From Planctomycetales bacterium (GTDB taxonomy: Bacteria > Planctomycetota > Planctomycetia > Planctomycetales > Planctomycetaceae), in the NCBI GenBank assembly GCA_020050375.1, contig JAGVKR010000369.1:1-10590 (forward strand): DNA of 10,590 bases, written 5' to 3'. The position numbers and the translations under genes are program-made. The notes under the pieces are model-generated. The model made no database searches. It was not told the origin of the DNA and worked only from the letters and a program-made list of their open reading frames with translations. This document shows positions 7,329 through 10,590 of the stretch, in pieces; the first letter of the stretch is position 1, and each line of letters starts with the position of its first letter.

Positions 7329-8225
7329 ATGACAATCACTTCACCGAGCGTTCCTGGGCCTCGGAGCAGCTTCGCGGATTACCGCGCAGACGCGGCGAAT
7401 TGGATCACGCTTGCCGGCGGAGAGTATTACCCGGATATTCTTCCAGACGCGTGCGAGCTTTACAAACCCGTGCTTGTGCTATTCGGGCAAATTCTTAAGC
7501 GTTCTGAATCGTCGCAAGCGCTGTTCATGAGCATTTGCGAATTGCGGGAGACGTGGATGCGCATTCAGCTTGCCCGCGTCTTTCGGAAGTACGTCAGTCC
7601 CTCGACACCGGTCGAAATGCTCAAGGGCAAACGGAAGGCGACGACGATATGCGAGCAATTCGGGAGCGGTTTTCGTCCAATTGACCAGGTGCAGTCGGCT
7701 TTCGAATCACGTCCGATTCCCGACGAAGCGCTTTGCGCCGTGCTATGGGAATACAAAGACCGGGGCAAGAAAGGATATGACCTAACGGAGAAGTTCTTCT
7801 CTCTGATCCGCCGGCATTTGCCGAACGTGACGGTGAAGGGTCCGGAACGTGCCGGCAAAGACATTCTTCTGGGCTCGATCTGGCCCGAATACAAACGCCC
7901 TAAATACCCCGTCGACTTCGTTTTCGAACGGGATGCCAGTCTGCTTGCGATCGGGTTCGCTCGGTACGATGGTGATCGTGGCGGCGCGCAGGAGGATGAC
8001 CGCACCGGCGGTTACCACGGCGCGGCTGCGGAAGTACTGGCGTACGCTGTCACTGAAAATCTCCGTAAAGTGAAGCTGATCTTTCTGAACGACGGTCCCG
8101 GCTTGCTGTTGGGGTCAATGTGGTCGGATTATGCGGCGCTCGAAGAGATCGGCAATGGACGTATCATGGTCTGTACCCTTCGGATGGTTACTCAGAGAAT
8201 CACGATGCACTGGTTGGAGTCATAA
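7329..8225 (+). CDS. Putative type II restriction endonuclease
   Basis: A 298-residue protein that would cut unmodified DNA at the site protected by the adjacent methyltransferase. ATG 7329 is the first start after an in-frame stop at 7311; no clear Shine-Dalgarno precedes it. The evidence is mainly context: its stop is five bases before the start of a DNA methyltransferase, the usual layout of a type II pair. The C-terminal third has the feel of a nuclease core: PVDFVFERDASLLAIGFARY (Asp196), then DGDRGGAQEDDRTGGYHGAA, then LIFLNDGPGLLLGSMWSDY. A plain ExK is not visible after Asp196, the corresponding strand reading IGFAR, so the active site would be a variant or use acids in the QEDD stretch (222-224). 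I cannot name the specificity or family. Base composition is lower than in the efflux genes (30 G+C in 7441-7500 against 39 in 4321-4380), consistent with transfer. Confidence 0.65.
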   Translation: MTITSPSVPGPRSSFADYRADAANWITLAGGEYYPDILPDACELYKPVLVLFGQILKRSESSQALFMSICELRETWMRIQLARVFRKYVSPSTPVEMLKGKRKATTICEQFGSGFRPIDQVQSAFESRPIPDEALCAVLWEYKDRGKKGYDLTEKFFSLIRRHLPNVTVKGPERAGKDILLGSIWPEYKRPKYPVDFVFERDASLLAIGFARYDGDRGGAQEDDRTGGYHGAAAEVLAYAVTENLRKVKLIFLNDGPGLLLGSMWSDYAALEEIGNGRIMVCTLRMVTQRITMHWLES

Positions 8226-8230
8226 GGTTC

Positions 8231-9418
8231 ATGGCGACTGGTATTCCATCCAATGGTCGAAATCGTGTGGGGGGCTATTCGCTCCAGTACGCCGGAAAAA
8301 TATCGCGCGAGCAAGTCTTGGTCTTGCCGGACGTACCGCCAACCGAAGTATCCATTGGGTTGAAAGACGGGAAACTGTACCAAGCCGATAACCTCACCGC
8401 GCTGCTATGGTTGCGAAAACAATCGAATATCCGTGGACAAATCCGCGCTGTCTACATCGATCCGCCGTACGCCACGTCGATGACGTTCGTCGATCGCGAC
8501 GTCAAGCACGCCTACGAAGACCATCTCGATGGCGCAGAGTACGTCGAAGCGCTTCGTCGGCGACTGATCGTCCTTCACGATCTGCTTGCCGACGATGGTT
8601 CGATCTTCCTCCACCTTGATCAGAACATGATTTTCGAGGCCAAGCTCGTCATGGACGAGGTGTTCGGCCGCGACAACTTCCGCAACTTTATCACACGGAA
8701 AAAGTGCAATACGAAGAACTACACGCGTAACAATTTGGGGAATATCGCCGACCACATTCTGTTTTATTCGAAGAGCGATCGAAACGTTTGGCACCGCCCG
8801 TATGACGCCTGGACAGTCGAAAAGATCGCCGACGAGTATCCGTGCGTCGATGCCGCAACCGGAAGGCGTTTCAAGAAAGTGCCCGTTCACGCGCCTGGCG
8901 AACGCAATGGTGAGACCGGCAAGGCGTGGCGCGGCAAGCTTCCCCCCAAGGGAAAGCACTGGCAATATCCGCCCGCCAAGCTCGACGAACTCGACGCTGC
9001 CGGCGAGATTTATTGGTCGCCGAGTGGCAATCCTCGTCGCAAGGTCTACTTCGATCGCAGCAAAGGTATTCCGGTCCAAGACATCTGGATGAACTTCAAG
9101 GACGCCCATAACCAGAACATCCACATTACCGGCTATCCTACCGAAAAGAACATCGACCTCGTTCTGCGCCTGCTTACCGCGACGACAAATCCAGGAGATC
9201 TGGTGCTCGATTGCTATTGCGGCTCAGGTACGACACTCGAAGCCGCTGCCATGCTGGGGCGTCGTTTTATCGGAATTGACGCGGCCGATGCCGCCATCAA
9301 GGCGACGGTCAAACGCCTCGCCCAAGGACGCTCAGCCATGGGCGACTTCGTTGGTGCCCGCGCGCGGAAATCAAAACCACCGCAGCGCGGCCAAGCAACA
9401 TTATTCCCCGATCCCTGA
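8231..9418 (+). CDS. Site-specific DNA methyltransferase, beta class (probably N6-adenine)
   Basis: Transfers a methyl group from S-adenosylmethionine to a base in the recognition site, protecting host DNA from the partner nuclease. The 395-residue product starts best at ATG 8231; the frame is open back to 8120 but that part overlaps the endonuclease gene. Motif IV DPPY is at residues 77-80 (AVYIDPPYATSMTF) and motif I is late, at 327-335 (LDCYCGSGTT, where FCGSGTT is more usual), preceded by YPTEKN...TNPGDLVL. Catalytic motif before SAM-binding motif, with a target-recognition region between (about 180-300), defines the beta class. DPPY favours adenine, though N4-cytosine cannot be excluded. 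IADHILFYSKS is a further conserved segment. AAGG at 8224-8227 is close to the start and GGAG at 8216-8219 lies further off. The low-GC patch 8701-8760 (26 of 60 G+C) supports foreign origin. Confidence 0.9.
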   Translation: MATGIPSNGRNRVGGYSLQYAGKISREQVLVLPDVPPTEVSIGLKDGKLYQADNLTALLWLRKQSNIRGQIRAVYIDPPYATSMTFVDRDVKHAYEDHLDGAEYVEALRRRLIVLHDLLADDGSIFLHLDQNMIFEAKLVMDEVFGRDNFRNFITRKKCNTKNYTRNNLGNIADHILFYSKSDRNVWHRPYDAWTVEKIADEYPCVDAATGRRFKKVPVHAPGERNGETGKAWRGKLPPKGKHWQYPPAKLDELDAAGEIYWSPSGNPRRKVYFDRSKGIPVQDIWMNFKDAHNQNIHITGYPTEKNIDLVLRLLTATTNPGDLVLDCYCGSGTTLEAAAMLGRRFIGIDAADAAIKATVKRLAQGRSAMGDFVGARARKSKPPQRGQATLFPDP

Positions 9419-9457
9419 ACGGCTGGGTCTGTTAGCCCGACAATCTGTGGATCGCTC

Positions 9458-10055
9458 GGGCCGCCGCGTCTGCCGAAGGAGCGAGCGCCGCGAATTCCCA
9501 AAGCCGAGGCGATCCCGGACGATCCAGATTCCATGCCCGACGAAATCGACTATGATGAAACAACACAGCGCTTGCTGATCGGAAAGGGTTTCGTCGACAA
9601 CGTGCCGGCCGCAGTGTGGCAGTACGAAGTCTCCGGCAAGCGAGTGTTGACGCAGTGGTTCAGCTATCGTAAAAAAAACCGCGAGCGGCCGATCATCGGT
9701 GACCGCCGGCCGCCCTCCAAGCTCGGCGAGATCCAACCCGACCACTGGCTCGCCGAATACACGACCGAACTGCTCAACGTCCTGCACGTTCTGGCGTTGC
9801 TCGTGGATATGGAACCGGACCAGGCGAAAATCATGGAGGCGATCTGTGAAGGACCAACACTTGATTACCGTCGATGAGCTCCGGGCCGCCGGGGCTTTGG
9901 ACGTCCCCGCCGCTTGGCGCAAGTCACTCGGCGTTGAACGCGTTCAGCGCGACCTGTTTTCCGGCTTGTCCGAGGGTGACGAGTCACTCCGCGAAGCCGA
10001 ACAAGCCACGCTTAGCGACCCGGACGATGACGATTCGGCGGACGAACTTCCGTGA
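9458..10055 (+). pseudogene. C-terminal specificity-domain remnant of a type ISP/IIG-like enzyme, frameshifted
   Basis: From about 9458 one frame reads GPPRLPKERAPRIPKAEAIP, MPDEIDYDETTQRLLIGKGF (ATG 9533), VPAAVWQYEVSGKRVLTQWF, and QPDHWLAEYTTELLNVLHVL, stopping at TGA 9875-9877. This is the typical end of large single-chain methylase-nuclease enzymes (type ISP C-terminal specificity domain). Such proteins continue past ICxGP with (I)xVDELxAAGxLxVPA. Here that continuation, ITVDELRAAGALDVPAAWRK, is present but in the next frame from 9864 to TGA 10053-10055. One extra base near 9863 therefore separates the two parts. There is no methylase domain and no clear ribosome binding site before ATG 9533. 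It is read as the other end of the gene begun at 6588. The same frame is also continuous with the methyltransferase upstream apart from its TGA at 9416-9418. Confidence 0.75.
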
Positions 10056-10479
10056 TCGTCACGACTTGGATCGTGTCCGTCCGGATTCGGCTTGGCCGTG
10101 CCATGTTGTTCAGCGCGAGCTCGCGCCGATTGCCAAGGCGATGCAACGGGAGTTGAACGCACACTTTGAGTGCGCGCCTCGGTCCGACACACCGACAGAC
10201 TCGCGTGCATCAGCACACTGTCAGCGGGTTCCAACAGCCCATCACCAGGCGGATGATGGGGCAGTCGGCTGACGAATTCCTGCCTGAAATCCGGAGGGCC
10301 TCCGCCAATCCGGGAAGTTCAGCCCGCCAGGGCGCGATGAAATAGCCGGCAGTGGCAACCGCCGGTCGGTTGGTCGCGACGAAAGTCAAAGCCCCGGTGA
10401 GGGGCGGCACAACGCGTTTTGCAGTCCCCATCGCCAGAAATGATGGATGCACAACCTGGCCCGGCATGCGCCCGCTGTC
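10056..10479. other. Stretch without a recognisable gene, containing a small hairpin
   Basis: Open frames on both strands (for example minus strand 10467-10210) have no ribosome binding site or recognisable domain, and they are not supported as genes. An inverted repeat with arms CCCATCA (10238-10244) and TGATGGG (10254-10260) around nine bases could form a hairpin after the broken restriction gene, but it lacks a T-run. A tight CGGAGG/CCTCCG repeat lies a little further on, near 10300. The region may be decayed accessory DNA. Confidence 0.45.
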
Positions 10480-10508
10480 TTGACATTTGTAATAAACATG
10501 TGTATACT
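10480..10508 (+). promoter_or_regulatory. Strong sigma70-type promoter reading rightward
   Basis: TTGACA at 10480-10485 is a perfect -35 box. TATACT at 10503-10508 matches five of six bases of the -10 consensus TATAAT. The spacer is exactly 17 bases (10486-10502) and AT-rich, which stands out from the GC-rich surroundings. Transcription would begin near 10515. The first ATG downstream is at 10543 and its frame stays open to the window edge, but no Shine-Dalgarno precedes it, so the controlled gene cannot be identified. Confidence 0.65.
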
Positions 10509-10590
10509 ATAGTGATCTGTTTTTGTGGGCCATCATCCAGCAATGCTCGCCGTCCGTCCACACGACCCCGCCGACCGCTTTATGCTTTGC

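Noticed and set aside
8120..8230. Upstream in-frame start of the methyltransferase at 8120
   Set aside because: It would overlap the endonuclease gene by over 100 bases, while ATG 8231 lies just after the endonuclease stop and gives a normal N-terminus.
9276..9578. Plus-strand frame overlapping the methyltransferase end and the right stump
   Set aside because: It is out of frame with both recognised proteins and shows no domain.
10210..10467. Minus-strand frame of 85 codons in the right-hand spacer
   Set aside because: No RBS or recognisable domain; plausible as random open frame in GC-rich DNA, though a decayed gene cannot be excluded.

Overview
The window looks like chromosomal DNA of a GC-rich bacterium, most likely a planctomycete or close relative. 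The reasons are the style of the two efflux proteins, weak or absent Shine-Dalgarno sequences at several starts, a C-rich intergenic stretch with short repeats, and a plain TPR protein. The taxonomic call is inference from gene style; no rRNA or other marker is present.

Positions 1-4602 hold an efflux pair: the 3' part of a periplasmic adaptor (membrane fusion protein) gene, then a complete inner-membrane RND pump gene with its proton-relay residues intact. They are separated by 182 bases containing a C/G palindrome and four copies of a 7-base repeat. After a 206-base spacer with two adjacent inverted repeats comes a 257-residue TPR protein (4809-5582).

From 5583 the character changes to an accessory region. 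A roughly 300-base stretch with no recognisable gene is followed, on the minus strand, by the last ~40 codons of a PIN-domain (VapC-like toxin) gene. A small unknown minus-strand gene with a good ribosome binding site (6310-5951) overlaps it in a different frame. This looks like a deletion scar joining two genes.

The main point of interest is 6588-10055. An ordered type II restriction-modification pair (putative restriction endonuclease 7329-8225, beta-class DNA methyltransferase 8231-9418) sits between two pieces of a different restriction enzyme. Its left neighbour (6588-7313) is the N-terminal nuclease end of a large single-chain type ISP/IIG-like enzyme. Its right neighbour (about 9458-10055) is the C-terminal specificity end of the same kind of enzyme, carrying a frameshift near 9863. 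The simplest reading is that a compact two-gene restriction system replaced the middle of a large one-gene system, leaving both stumps. The left stump still has an apparently intact D-(13)-E-V-K nuclease motif.

Positions 10056-10479 show no convincing gene. A near-perfect sigma70-type promoter at 10480-10508 (TTGACA, 17-base spacer, TATACT) points rightward to whatever lies beyond the window.
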